A DNA stretch of 5,688 nt from Candidatus Bathyarchaeota archaeon (lineage in GTDB: Archaea > Thermoproteota > Bathyarchaeia > RBG-16-48-13 > GCA-020355125). The stretch is taken from contig DAOVBJ010000069.1 of assembly GCA_030670615.1 (NCBI GenBank), forward strand, positions 1 to 5,688, in the 5' to 3' direction. The translations under genes and the position numbers were made by a program. Shown here in pieces: positions 1 through 5,121 of the stretch. The notes under the pieces were generated by a model. It worked only from the letters and a program-made list of their open reading frames with translations, searched no databases and had not been told where the DNA came from. The first letter of the stretch is position 1. Each line of letters opens with the position of its first letter.

Positions 1-198
1 CCGTACATCGACCTCTTCAATGTTCTTCTGCCACCATTGTTACTGCACTCGTTTATCTTAGGAATCGTCGCTGGAAAAATCATGAAAGGACGAGTGTCAG
101 CCGGCTTCAAACACTCGATAGTCATGGTGCTCGTCGGCCTAGCGGGCATCTGGTTGATGTCAAATATGTCAATCAACTTTGGCATAGGAGGCGGCTGA
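1..198 (+). CDS. Type IV pilus/archaellum platform protein, ArlJ/TadC-like (C-terminal end only)
   Basis: An open frame enters from the left edge and ends at TGA 196-198, giving the last 65 residues of a membrane protein. Two hydrophobic stretches are visible (about residues 9-27 and 40-54), separated by a basic loop containing GRVSAGFKHS. A G-x-x-S-A-G-x-K-H-S loop before a final membrane helix is what I know from the C-terminus of archaeal type II secretion system F-domain proteins (ArlJ/FlaJ, TadC-like), the inner-membrane platform on which the assembly ATPase acts to extrude pilins. The next two genes encode proteins with prepilin signal peptides, which supports this assignment. The tail ends in a glycine-rich GIGGG, and its codons also carry the Shine-Dalgarno sequence of the next gene. 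The F domain itself lies outside the window, so pilus versus archaellum cannot be decided here. Confidence 0.72.
   Translation, partial: PYIDLFNVLLPPLLLHSFILGIVAGKIMKGRVSAGFKHSIVMVLVGLAGIWLMSNMSINFGIGGG
186..191 (+). promoter_or_regulatory. Ribosome binding site AGGAGG for the pilin gene with a CTG start
   Basis: AGGAGG lies inside the last codons of the platform gene, 8 bases before CTG 200-202. It is the strongest Shine-Dalgarno sequence near this junction, and it is much too far from the first ATG (257) to serve it. It therefore decides the start in favour of a codon near 200. Stop codon TGA 196-198 and CTG 200 are one base apart, so translation is probably coupled. Confidence 0.6.
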
Positions 199-199
199 A

Positions 200-655
200 C
201 TGAAACGAAGGAAACGGGGTAACCGGGGTGTATCACTCATCATCTCCAGCATCATCATGGCCGCCATGGTCCTAGTGATCGGCGCCAGTGTCTGGAGCTT
301 TGCCACCAGCGCCAGTTCCATCATAAGTACCAACTACTATGAAGAGGTAATGGAGTCCGTCGAGAAGGTTAAGGAACGATTCGTCATCGAGAACACAGGC
401 GTCGACAATGCCACTAACACATTGAGGATTTGGATCTATAACTATGGACCCATCGACCTCACAATCGATCTGATTCGCGTCACCGGAGGAAACAATATTT
501 CCTCTCAATCCGTTAATATATCTATATCTGCTGATGAGTTTAAACTGATCACTTTAGAGCCAACGGAAATTTCGCTCATGCGTGGTTTAAGCGTAACCAT
601 TGAATTAAGAAGTAGTAGAGGGACCAAAGCCTATGATTCAATCCACATATCGTAA
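200..655 (+). CDS. Pilin-like secreted protein with class III signal peptide, probable CTG start
   Basis: Read from CTG 200 the product is 151 residues. It has a very basic leader KRRKRGNRG, a probable prepilin-peptidase site after Gly10, and a hydrophobic helix VSLIISSIIMAAMVLVIGA. This is the classic archaeal type IV pilin layout. The first ATG (257, residue 20) falls inside the hydrophobic helix and would remove the whole basic leader, so I reject it. No ATG, GTG or TTG exists in this frame between the upstream stop (TAG 185-187) and 257. The mature part is beta-rich, with the motif IYNYGPIDLTIDLIRV and three N-glycosylation sequons (about N70, N99, N106). The gene follows the platform gene by one base and overlaps the next pilin gene by 23 bases. 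It is likely a pilus subunit or minor pilin exported through that platform; its exact role is unknown. Confidence 0.75.
   Translation: MKRRKRGNRGVSLIISSIIMAAMVLVIGASVWSFATSASSIISTNYYEEVMESVEKVKERFVIENTGVDNATNTLRIWIYNYGPIDLTIDLIRVTGGNNISSQSVNISISADEFKLITLEPTEISLMRGLSVTIELRSSRGTKAYDSIHIS
618..622 (+). promoter_or_regulatory. Ribosome binding site GAGGG for the second pilin gene
   Basis: GAGGG sits within the end of the first pilin gene, 10 bases before ATG 633. It supports starting the second gene inside its neighbour, giving the 23-base overlap. Confidence 0.45.
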
Positions 656-1457
656 AAAAGCTAAGAGAGGAATCTCAACCGTCCTTGGCGTGCTCTTAAT
701 GGTTGGCATCCTCTTCACAACCATCATTCCTCTCTTCATATACGTGAATAGCGTCAACAACTACTACGATACAACCGTTGTCAACATGGGCATCGCCGAT
801 CAGGAACGCGGTATGGAAGACGTAATTGTCTACGCTTTTGGGCGCGATGAAAGTTACGACATAAATGTGCTACTAGTCAACGAGGGTTCGATATCCGTAA
901 ACATTACCCGTATCTGGGTGATGAGCATGGACTTGCAGAGAATCAACATTTTCACTTCGGAGAACGTGTCCGCTGCCCTAAACGCTCATGATCTTCCCCT
1001 CCAACTCAATCCATCAGACCAAGCAACGATCGAGAACCTTACCCTCACCCTCTGGATGATCTTGGATGACCCTGACAAAGATGTCTTCAATATCGAGATC
1101 ACGACGGCACGGGGAAATGTCTTTCCCTCCGATACGAATCCCCTTAGCTACAACGCGGGGAGTTGGGGCACGGGAATGAACTGGCCGTGGCTTGAAATCA
1201 TCGTCCGCTCCGATGAGGGTCAAGATGACTTTCAGGTCGATGTTGTTGGCAACAGCAACAATTACACCAAAACTATATCTTCCGAGCACGTTCTCGGCGA
1301 CTACTTTACCATCATTCCTGTCTTTAAAATCGGAGATTACAATGTAACCGTAACGAAAACAACGCAAAAAAGTAGTCCCGTTGAGCTTGGCACAGAAATC
1401 CTTGTTGTTACGGAGATATATCCCATTTCTATGGCCATTTTCATAGATCCTGACTGA
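633..1457 (+). CDS. Pilin-like secreted protein, 274 aa, class III signal peptide
   Basis: The N-terminus YRKKAKRGISTVLGVLL, continuing into a hydrophobic helix to about residue 38, is a textbook archaeal prepilin signal with predicted cleavage after Gly13. The first beta-rich module carries LLVNEGSISVNITRIWV (residues 80-96), which matches the pattern IYNYGPIDLTIDLIRV of the preceding protein (N-x-G-x-I-x-x-x-I-x-x-I-x-V). This suggests two paralogous modules. A second region (about 185-262) looks like another beta-sandwich. Sequons are present at N90, N111, N135, N210 and N237. At 274 residues it is long for a major pilin, so a minor pilin, tip protein or pilin-like adhesin is plausible. 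No cysteines are seen, and no catalytic motif. The last 13 codons are duplicated out of frame just beyond the stop (see the repeat entry). Confidence 0.75.
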   Translation: MIQSTYRKKAKRGISTVLGVLLMVGILFTTIIPLFIYVNSVNNYYDTTVVNMGIADQERGMEDVIVYAFGRDESYDINVLLVNEGSISVNITRIWVMSMDLQRINIFTSENVSAALNAHDLPLQLNPSDQATIENLTLTLWMILDDPDKDVFNIEITTARGNVFPSDTNPLSYNAGSWGTGMNWPWLEIIVRSDEGQDDFQVDVVGNSNNYTKTISSEHVLGDYFTIIPVFKIGDYNVTVTKTTQKSSPVELGTEILVVTEIYPISMAIFIDPD

Positions 1458-1493
1458 GATGTATCCCATTGCTATGGTTATTTTTATAGCTCC
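1413..1493 (+). repeat. Diverged 38-bp tandem duplication of the pilin C-terminal codons
   Basis: Bases 1413-1450 (end of the 274-aa pilin gene) and 1456-1493 (beginning at the GA of its stop codon) align without gaps at 32 of 38 positions, 43 bases apart. The first copy encodes EIYPISMAIFIDP; the second, in a frame shifted by +1, reads EMYPIAMVIFIAP and continues to TGA 1504-1506. Two of the six mismatches are silent when the copies are read in register, and the others mostly replace small residues with small residues. An ATG at 1459 could in principle open a 15-residue peptide, but no ribosome binding site supports it. Confidence 0.75.
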
Positions 1494-1552
1494 CTCACTC
1501 TCATGAAAAGAAGAGACTAAGAGTCTTACTCCACCTAATAGGTTTAGTAAAG

Positions 1553-1557
1553 AAAAA
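1553..1557 (-). terminator. T-run just after the 204-aa gene (- strand)
   Basis: Read on the - strand, TTTTT lies 6 bases past the stop codon of the 204-aa gene. Archaeal RNA polymerase commonly terminates at short T-runs without a hairpin. A T5 run on the + strand at 1481-1485 could do the same for the pilin operon. Both are short, so this is tentative. Confidence 0.35.
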
Positions 1558-1563
1558 CAATGT

Positions 1564-2178
1564 TTAGTTAGTGATCTTTCCCTCAACGATCTTGTCTTTT
1601 AGAACGCCTAATTCTCTTGAGAGAAATGTTTTAACCTCATCCGGCACAAGATTATAGTTTAGTTCAAAGAGGTACTCTGTTTCTTTGAAAACGGTTCTTG
1701 AGCTTTTAATAGAGAGGGTTAGTCCACACTTGAGCTTGCCCTCGATGAGGAATTGGAATGCGTCGATGTGGTTCATAACATCTTTGTCGATGGTGAAGCT
1801 GGACGGCTCCTCCACCACCTTGAACGTGGTGTGGGGGAGGGTCTCCTCGTACATGAAGACGCCTTCGTCCACCAGCGTGTAGACGTGGAAGCGGTTTCCT
1901 TCCACCTCGAAGGCGACCATCGTCGCGTTTTGACAGGTACCCTTAAACTCGCTCCACTTACTGAAGATGACTTGGGGCGCTCTCTTGCGAGGCGGAGCTT
2001 CCTCTATTTTGGTTTCCTGTGCAACTTCGGTGGGACTGGGTTCCCCCGTTTTGACTTCCTTGAATGCCTGCTCGAGACGATAAGAGATCTCGTCCAACCG
2101 CTTCTCATGATCCTTGAGGGCGTTCATTATCAGATCGAGGGCATCCATCTTCTCGCGATATCCGGAGTTGGACTCCAT
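1564..2178 (-). CDS. Conserved-looking protein of unknown function, 204 aa, helical N-terminus
   Basis: I do not recognise a family. Residues 8-44 are charged and heptad-like (LIMNALKDHEKRLDEISYRL), so a short coiled coil or helical bundle is likely. A Pro/Glu/Lys-rich linker follows (about 45-68). The C-terminal part (69-204) alternates strand-like and helix-like segments, for example FEVEGNRFHVYTLVDEGVFM and YLFELNYNLVPDEVKTFLS. There is no signal peptide or membrane segment and only two cysteines (C82, C151), so a cytoplasmic protein is expected. The ATG at 2178 is preferred because GGAAGAGG precedes it by 9 bases; Met11 is an alternative. The gene converges on the pilin operon with about 100 bases between the stops, and it has its own TATA-like box. 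A role in oligomerisation or regulation of the pilus is only a guess from position. Confidence 0.7.
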   Translation of the reverse strand: MESNSGYREKMDALDLIMNALKDHEKRLDEISYRLEQAFKEVKTGEPSPTEVAQETKIEEAPPRKRAPQVIFSKWSEFKGTCQNATMVAFEVEGNRFHVYTLVDEGVFMYEETLPHTTFKVVEEPSSFTIDKDVMNHIDAFQFLIEGKLKCGLTLSIKSSRTVFKETEYLFELNYNLVPDEVKTFLSRELGVLKDKIVEGKITN

Positions 2179-2187
2179 ACAACCCAG

Positions 2188-2195
2188 CCTCTTCC
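2188..2195 (-). promoter_or_regulatory. Ribosome binding site GGAAGAGG of the 204-aa gene
   Basis: On the - strand GGAAGAGG ends 9 bases before ATG 2178-2176. It decides this start over the internal Met11. Confidence 0.5.
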
Positions 2196-2220
2196 TTTAT
2201 ACAGGGTACAATCGCCTTAT

Positions 2221-2230
2221 CTTATAAAGG
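2221..2230 (-). promoter_or_regulatory. TATA-like box of the 204-aa gene
   Basis: On the - strand the sequence is CCTTTATAAG, a good archaeal box A, 42 bases before the start codon. Transcription would begin near 2195-2200, just before the ribosome binding site. A second TATAAAG (2197-2203 on the same strand) is too close to the start to serve as the box. Confidence 0.45.
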
Positions 2231-2360
2231 AACACTAAAACAATATCCGAAACAAAATTACGAAGTTCAAACCTTGATCTACTAACAATAAATCAAACGA
2301 GGAAGCTGTATCTTACACGATTTACCAAAAACGTGGAATCTAACATTTTAAGTAAGTAAC
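2231..2360. other. A/T-rich intergenic stretch without a recognised gene
   Basis: This is the quieter half of the gap between the divergent 204-aa gene and the dehydratase gene. It is A-rich, has stops in all frames and no RNA gene signature. It contains a TTACGAAG (2259-2266) that resembles the CTACGAAA direct repeats further right. I see nothing else in it. Confidence 0.5.
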
Positions 2361-2389
2361 CTACGAAATAAGTGGTGTGAGCTACGAAA
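2361..2389 (+). repeat. Two CTACGAAA direct repeats 21 bp apart
   Basis: CTACGAAA occurs at 2361-2368 and again at 2382-2389. The 21-bp period equals about two turns of B-DNA, so a protein could contact both on one face of the helix. The second copy sits between the arms of a small inverted repeat AGCTA/TAGCT (2380-2384 and 2394-2398). Located about 45-80 bp upstream of the dehydratase TATA-like box, the repeats may bind a transcription factor. Confidence 0.4.
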
Positions 2390-2458
2390 GTGTTAGCTGC
2401 ATCGAAGTATTATGTTGATCGCTCGGGGGATTAGGCTTAAATACGTTCCTCACACCAC
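2372..2458. promoter_or_regulatory. Perfect 10-bp inverted repeat bracketing the dehydratase promoter
   Basis: GTGGTGTGAG at 2372-2381 is the exact reverse complement of CTCACACCAC at 2449-2458. The right arm lies between the TATA-like box (2433-2443) and the expected transcription start near 2463, a typical repressor position in archaea; the left arm is 77 bp further upstream. The arrangement resembles paired operators. At 87 bases overall it is too widely spaced for a simple hairpin in RNA, and most of it would not be transcribed. Confidence 0.45.
2433..2443 (+). promoter_or_regulatory. BRE/TATA-like promoter element of the dehydratase gene
   Basis: AGGCTTAAATA lies 33 bases before ATG 2477. 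A start of transcription about 25 bp downstream (near 2463) would leave a short leader just long enough for the ribosome binding site GAGGGTG. The 9-mer AGGCTTAAA recurs at nearly the same distance before the dehydrogenase gene. Confidence 0.5.
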
Positions 2459-2465
2459 CATTTTT

Positions 2466-2472
2466 GAGGGTG
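2466..2472 (+). promoter_or_regulatory. Ribosome binding site GAGGGTG of the dehydratase gene
   Basis: GAGGGTG ends 4 bases before ATG 2477 and matches the anti-Shine-Dalgarno end of archaeal 16S rRNA well. It fixes the start of the 389-aa protein. Confidence 0.55.
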
Positions 2473-2476
2473 TTTT

Positions 2477-3646
2477 ATGAAAATAACGAGTGTGGAACCA
2501 CTGGTTTCCGCGCCTCCCCAAGAATTCGTGTTTGCAAAGGTGACCACGAGTACTGGCTTAGTGGGTTACGGAGAGGCAGCGGCAGATGGAGCCTCAAAGG
2601 TTCGAGCTGCAAGTATAGCGCGTATGGGACAGACCATCATTGGGATGAATCCCCTAAACACAGAGATGATTTACCAGTCCCTGTACCGATTCTCGTTCTT
2701 CGGATGGCCCCCCGAGGAGCTCATGAGATGCATCGGTGCCATCGACGGGGCGTTACTCGACATCAAGGGAAAGGCCCTTAAAACCCCCGTCTACAATCTC
2801 CTGGGGGGGAAGTTCCGGGACAAGATCAAGCTGTACTGCCACATCTGGATCCCGCGAGAAGAACGTAAACGATCCGAGAAAGTGACCCCGGAGATGCAGG
2901 CCGAGGGAGCGCTACGCCAGGTGAAGCATGGGTTTGAGGTGGTCAAGTTCGACCCCTTCACCACGGTGTTCAACCAAGAGGTGGGCGCGTCGATGAAGGG
3001 CTTCGTTAACATTTTTCAGGGGATGAACTATCCACGGAAACTCGTACCCAAGGCCATCGAAATGGTTAAAGCTGTAAGGGAAGCCGTTGGACCTGAGATA
3101 GGGATTTGCCTTGACTTTCACGGACGGCTGGACGTAGAGTCCGCTATCAGAATAGGTCGGATCCTAGAACCCTTCAACCTCTTCTTCTACGAGGAACCTC
3201 TCCCACCAGGCGACGACGAAGAACTCGCGTACGTGCGAAGTCGGGTGAACATACCAATTTGCTGTGGAGAACGCCGCTACACCCTCCGAGACTTCCGCCG
3301 CCTCTTCGAGCTGCAGGCGACCGACATCATCATGCCAGACCACGCCCGCAACGGTGGCATCACCCAAATAAAGAAGGCAGCCATCCTGGCAGACACCTTC
3401 CGCATACCCATAGCACCCCACGTCGTGCCCACCAGTCCCCTCAACGCAATCATAGGTGCTCATAATATGGCCTCAATACCCAATTTTCTCATTCATGAAA
3501 ACATGGGGCCTCAAAGGATGAATTTATATGCCGACCTCGTAACTCCTCAAGTGCTTCCGGAGAAAGGACATCTTCGTGTCCCTAATAGACCCGGTTTGGG
3601 TGTAGAATTAGTTGAAGATAACTTAGAAAAAGAAAGAAGTCTTTAA
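2477..3646 (+). CDS. Mandelate racemase/muconate lactonizing enzyme family protein, acid-sugar dehydratase-like
   Basis: The 389-residue length and layout fit the enolase superfamily: an alpha+beta capping domain (about 1-125) and a (beta/alpha)7-beta barrel. Mg2+ ligands are expected at Asp213 (LDFHGR), Glu239 (FYEEP) and Glu265 (GER). Asp288 (MPDHARNGG) and His315 (APH) would form the His/Asp dyad, with Glu341 (LIHEN) at the barrel end. Asp213-x-His215 together with the GER and APH motifs resembles galactonate dehydratase and related acid-sugar dehydratases, where His215-type and His315-type residues act as acid/base. The usual K-x-K of the mandelate racemase group reads K157-F-D159. The likely reaction is Mg-dependent beta-elimination of water from an aldonate to a 2-keto-3-deoxy acid; the substrate cannot be read from the sequence. 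It is single-gene transcribed from its own promoter, convergent with a dehydrogenase gene that could act on a related metabolite. Confidence 0.88.
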   Translation: MKITSVEPLVSAPPQEFVFAKVTTSTGLVGYGEAAADGASKVRAASIARMGQTIIGMNPLNTEMIYQSLYRFSFFGWPPEELMRCIGAIDGALLDIKGKALKTPVYNLLGGKFRDKIKLYCHIWIPREERKRSEKVTPEMQAEGALRQVKHGFEVVKFDPFTTVFNQEVGASMKGFVNIFQGMNYPRKLVPKAIEMVKAVREAVGPEIGICLDFHGRLDVESAIRIGRILEPFNLFFYEEPLPPGDDEELAYVRSRVNIPICCGERRYTLRDFRRLFELQATDIIMPDHARNGGITQIKKAAILADTFRIPIAPHVVPTSPLNAIIGAHNMASIPNFLIHENMGPQRMNLYADLVTPQVLPEKGHLRVPNRPGLGVELVEDNLEKERSL

Positions 3647-3651
3647 CGTAA

Positions 3652-3667
3652 TAGGCTAAGTTGCCTA
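3652..3667 (+). terminator. Small hairpin after the dehydratase gene
   Basis: TAGGC (3652-3656) and GCCTA (3663-3667) form a 5-bp stem with a 6-base loop, 6 bases past the stop codon. It is followed by A rather than T residues, so it is a weak terminator candidate. Confidence 0.25.
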
Positions 3668-3682
3668 AAAATCAAGCTGTAG

Positions 3683-3856
3683 GGACTTAAAGCGAAGAGG
3701 ATAAAACTGATTCAACGTGGATACACAAGATCTCTGACAACTATATCGCGATGCAATCAAAGAATACGACAGATCCAACGAAAGGGTCTGTATTTCACAA
3801 TACCCGATTGGAAACCATACTCTTTTTCAAAAAAACGTTTTGTAAAAGTAAAATAA
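3683..3856 (+). pseudogene. Start-less open frame rich in Lys/Arg, possible gene remnant
   Basis: After TAG 3680-3682 a frame stays open for 57 codons to TAA 3854-3856 without any ATG, GTG or TTG. Its translation includes KLIQRGYTRSLTTISRC and, near the end, FTIPDWKPYSFSKKRFVKVK. The first part vaguely resembles a helix-turn-helix of the kind seen in transposases and recombinases. Lack of a start, lack of a ribosome binding site and the A-rich composition argue against an active gene. It may be a decayed remnant or simply chance; I could not recognise a parent. Confidence 0.15.
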
Positions 3857-3861
3857 AAAAA
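3823..3861. terminator. A/T-run cluster between convergent genes, likely two-way terminator
   Basis: The + strand has T5 at 3823-3827, and the - strand has T7 runs at 3855-3861 and 3829-3835. They lie between the stops of the dehydratase and the dehydrogenase genes, where archaeal intrinsic termination is expected from both directions. The rest of the 3647-3938 gap holds no clear gene beyond the weak open frame listed separately. Confidence 0.45.
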
Positions 3862-3938
3862 GGGATAGAGTGAGTGGTTCTGTAGAGGCAGATTCAGTTT
3901 ACTACGTTATTGGTTTACCTTACTTTCGTCTTGTTTTG

Positions 3939-5027
3939 CTAGTATCTATCCTTGAGTGTGTATGATGGGTGAAGAACGACGCCACCCTTTTCGACTTCAT
4001 ACATCGATGTGTCTACTCCAACGCTATCAGATGTGTCCATTAAACTCTTCCAGATTGCATCGTCAAGGGGGATTCCACTTTTGGTTCTCCGCTGTTCTGT
4101 ATTGAACTCTGGTTCACCCGGTATTAGAATTTCCTTGAAGCCTTTCGCCAGTTTGGATGATTTAATATCTGCTACCATGTCATCCATGCTCTTCTTGAAC
4201 TCGTCTATTGAGGTAAATGCGGATATGTCAATTACTCCTAAAAACACGCCAACAGGACGATGTCTCTCAAAGTTATATGCAGCGATTAAGGGTCCGGTTA
4301 GAACGCTGAGGAACATAGATAAAGCATACCCCTTGTACCCAAGCCCTGTCTGCCCTAAGGGCAGCTGTGCACCTCTTCTCGAACCGTAGCTAGGATCATC
4401 CGTCGGATTCCCCTCATCGTCAATGAGCCATCCTGGAGGAACCTTCATACCTCTCTCTATTAGGATAGACAGTCTACCCCCAGCAATAGGTCCCAATGAA
4501 AAGTCCATAACGAAGGGACTGCCCTGACCTGTTGGTATGGCAACACTTATGGGATTTATGGGCAACTTGCGTTCTATGCCTCCCCACGGCGCAACAAAGA
4601 CGCCTCCTGGTTGACTAGCTATACCTATCATGTCTTGCTCCAGTGCCATCTCAGGCCATCTCCCCACTCGCCCAATATGCCCTAGCCTGTGGATTCCTGT
4701 GAAAGCGATACCGATCTTCTTAGCCTTCTTGATTGTTAGTTCCATTGCTTGTCTTGCAATTGAGTACCCGAAGCCGCCAAACCCGTCTACGATGGTGACT
4801 GCGGGAGTCTCTTTCAAGATCACCATCTTAGCACCAGGCTTAGTTCTCCCTGCTTGGACACCCTTTACATATCCTGGAACTTGCTGAATTCCATGGGAAT
4901 CAACGCCTTTCATGTTCGCTCTGACCAGACAGTCCGTGACCCACGCCGCCTCATCTCCTGAAACCCCAGCCGCCTCGAAGACTCTACACCCGTAGTCCAT
5001 TAACACTTCTTTTTTAACGGTTATCAT
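3939..5027 (-). CDS. Malate/L-lactate/ureidoglycolate dehydrogenase family (Ldh_2) NAD(P)-dependent oxidoreductase
   Basis: At 362 residues this is full length for the family, which reduces 2-oxo acids to 2-hydroxy acids or the reverse (malate, sulfolactate, ureidoglycolate, 2,3-diketogulonate). Visible signatures in order: GVDSHG (43-46 core, catalytic-type His45), HRLGHIGRVGRWPEMA (113-128), LPINPISVAIPT (155-166, cofactor region), FVMDFS (172-177), VPPGWLIDDEGNPTDDP (196-212) and LGYKGYALSM (229-238). No signal peptide or membrane segment is present, so it is cytoplasmic. Four residues after His45 stands Gln49, where several family members carry an Arg; this may shift substrate choice. The ATG at 5027 has GTGAG 6 bases upstream and gives the normal N-terminus; Met10 is an alternative. 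The gene converges on the dehydratase gene and shares its promoter element, suggesting joint use, but the substrate is not known. Confidence 0.88.
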   Translation of the reverse strand: MITVKKEVLMDYGCRVFEAAGVSGDEAAWVTDCLVRANMKGVDSHGIQQVPGYVKGVQAGRTKPGAKMVILKETPAVTIVDGFGGFGYSIARQAMELTIKKAKKIGIAFTGIHRLGHIGRVGRWPEMALEQDMIGIASQPGGVFVAPWGGIERKLPINPISVAIPTGQGSPFVMDFSLGPIAGGRLSILIERGMKVPPGWLIDDEGNPTDDPSYGSRRGAQLPLGQTGLGYKGYALSMFLSVLTGPLIAAYNFERHRPVGVFLGVIDISAFTSIDEFKKSMDDMVADIKSSKLAKGFKEILIPGEPEFNTEQRRTKSGIPLDDAIWKSLMDTSDSVGVDTSMYEVEKGGVVLHPSYTLKDRY

Positions 5028-5033
5028 CTAGAT

Positions 5034-5038
5034 CTCAC
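5034..5038 (-). promoter_or_regulatory. Ribosome binding site GTGAG of the dehydrogenase gene
   Basis: On the - strand GTGAG lies 6 bases before the start codon at 5027-5025. It is a modest match but well spaced, and supports this start over Met10. Confidence 0.4.
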
Positions 5039-5061
5039 ACACGTTTTATTGAGTACTGACC

Positions 5062-5070
5062 TTTAAGCCT
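5062..5070 (-). promoter_or_regulatory. Promoter element AGGCTTAAA of the dehydrogenase gene
   Basis: On the - strand AGGCTTAAA ends 34 bases before the start codon, compared with 35 for the identical 9-mer before the dehydratase gene. Used as a BRE/TATA element it would set transcription near 5040 with a very short leader. The stronger-looking TATA sequence at 5077-5092 is the alternative. Confidence 0.45.
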
Positions 5071-5076
5071 TCTACG

Positions 5077-5092
5077 CTTTATAAATATTTAT
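5077..5092. promoter_or_regulatory. Symmetric TATA-rich element in the divergent gap
   Basis: CTTTATAAATATTTAT reads as a TATA box on both strands. On the - strand it lies about 50 bases before the dehydrogenase start. On the + strand it could start a transcript near 5105-5110 that would cover the possible structured RNA and run into the aminotransferase gene. Confidence 0.4.
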
Positions 5093-5121
5093 CCTGCTTT
5101 AATCGTGCGTCGCTTTATTCA

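Noticed and set aside
257..655. Pilin starting at ATG 257
   Set aside because: This start lies within the hydrophobic helix, lacks a ribosome binding site and removes the basic class III leader that is clearly encoded upstream.
1459..1506. 15-residue peptide from the duplicated pilin tail
   Set aside because: No ribosome binding site precedes ATG 1459; it is more simply a leftover of the duplication.
1014..1586. 190-aa open frame on the - strand
   Set aside because: It is antisense to the second pilin gene, has no recognisable domains and runs into the end of another real gene; the + strand frame has a clear signal peptide and motifs.
1753..2238. 161-aa open frame on the + strand
   Set aside because: It is a shadow of the 204-aa - strand gene, which has a better start, ribosome binding site and promoter.
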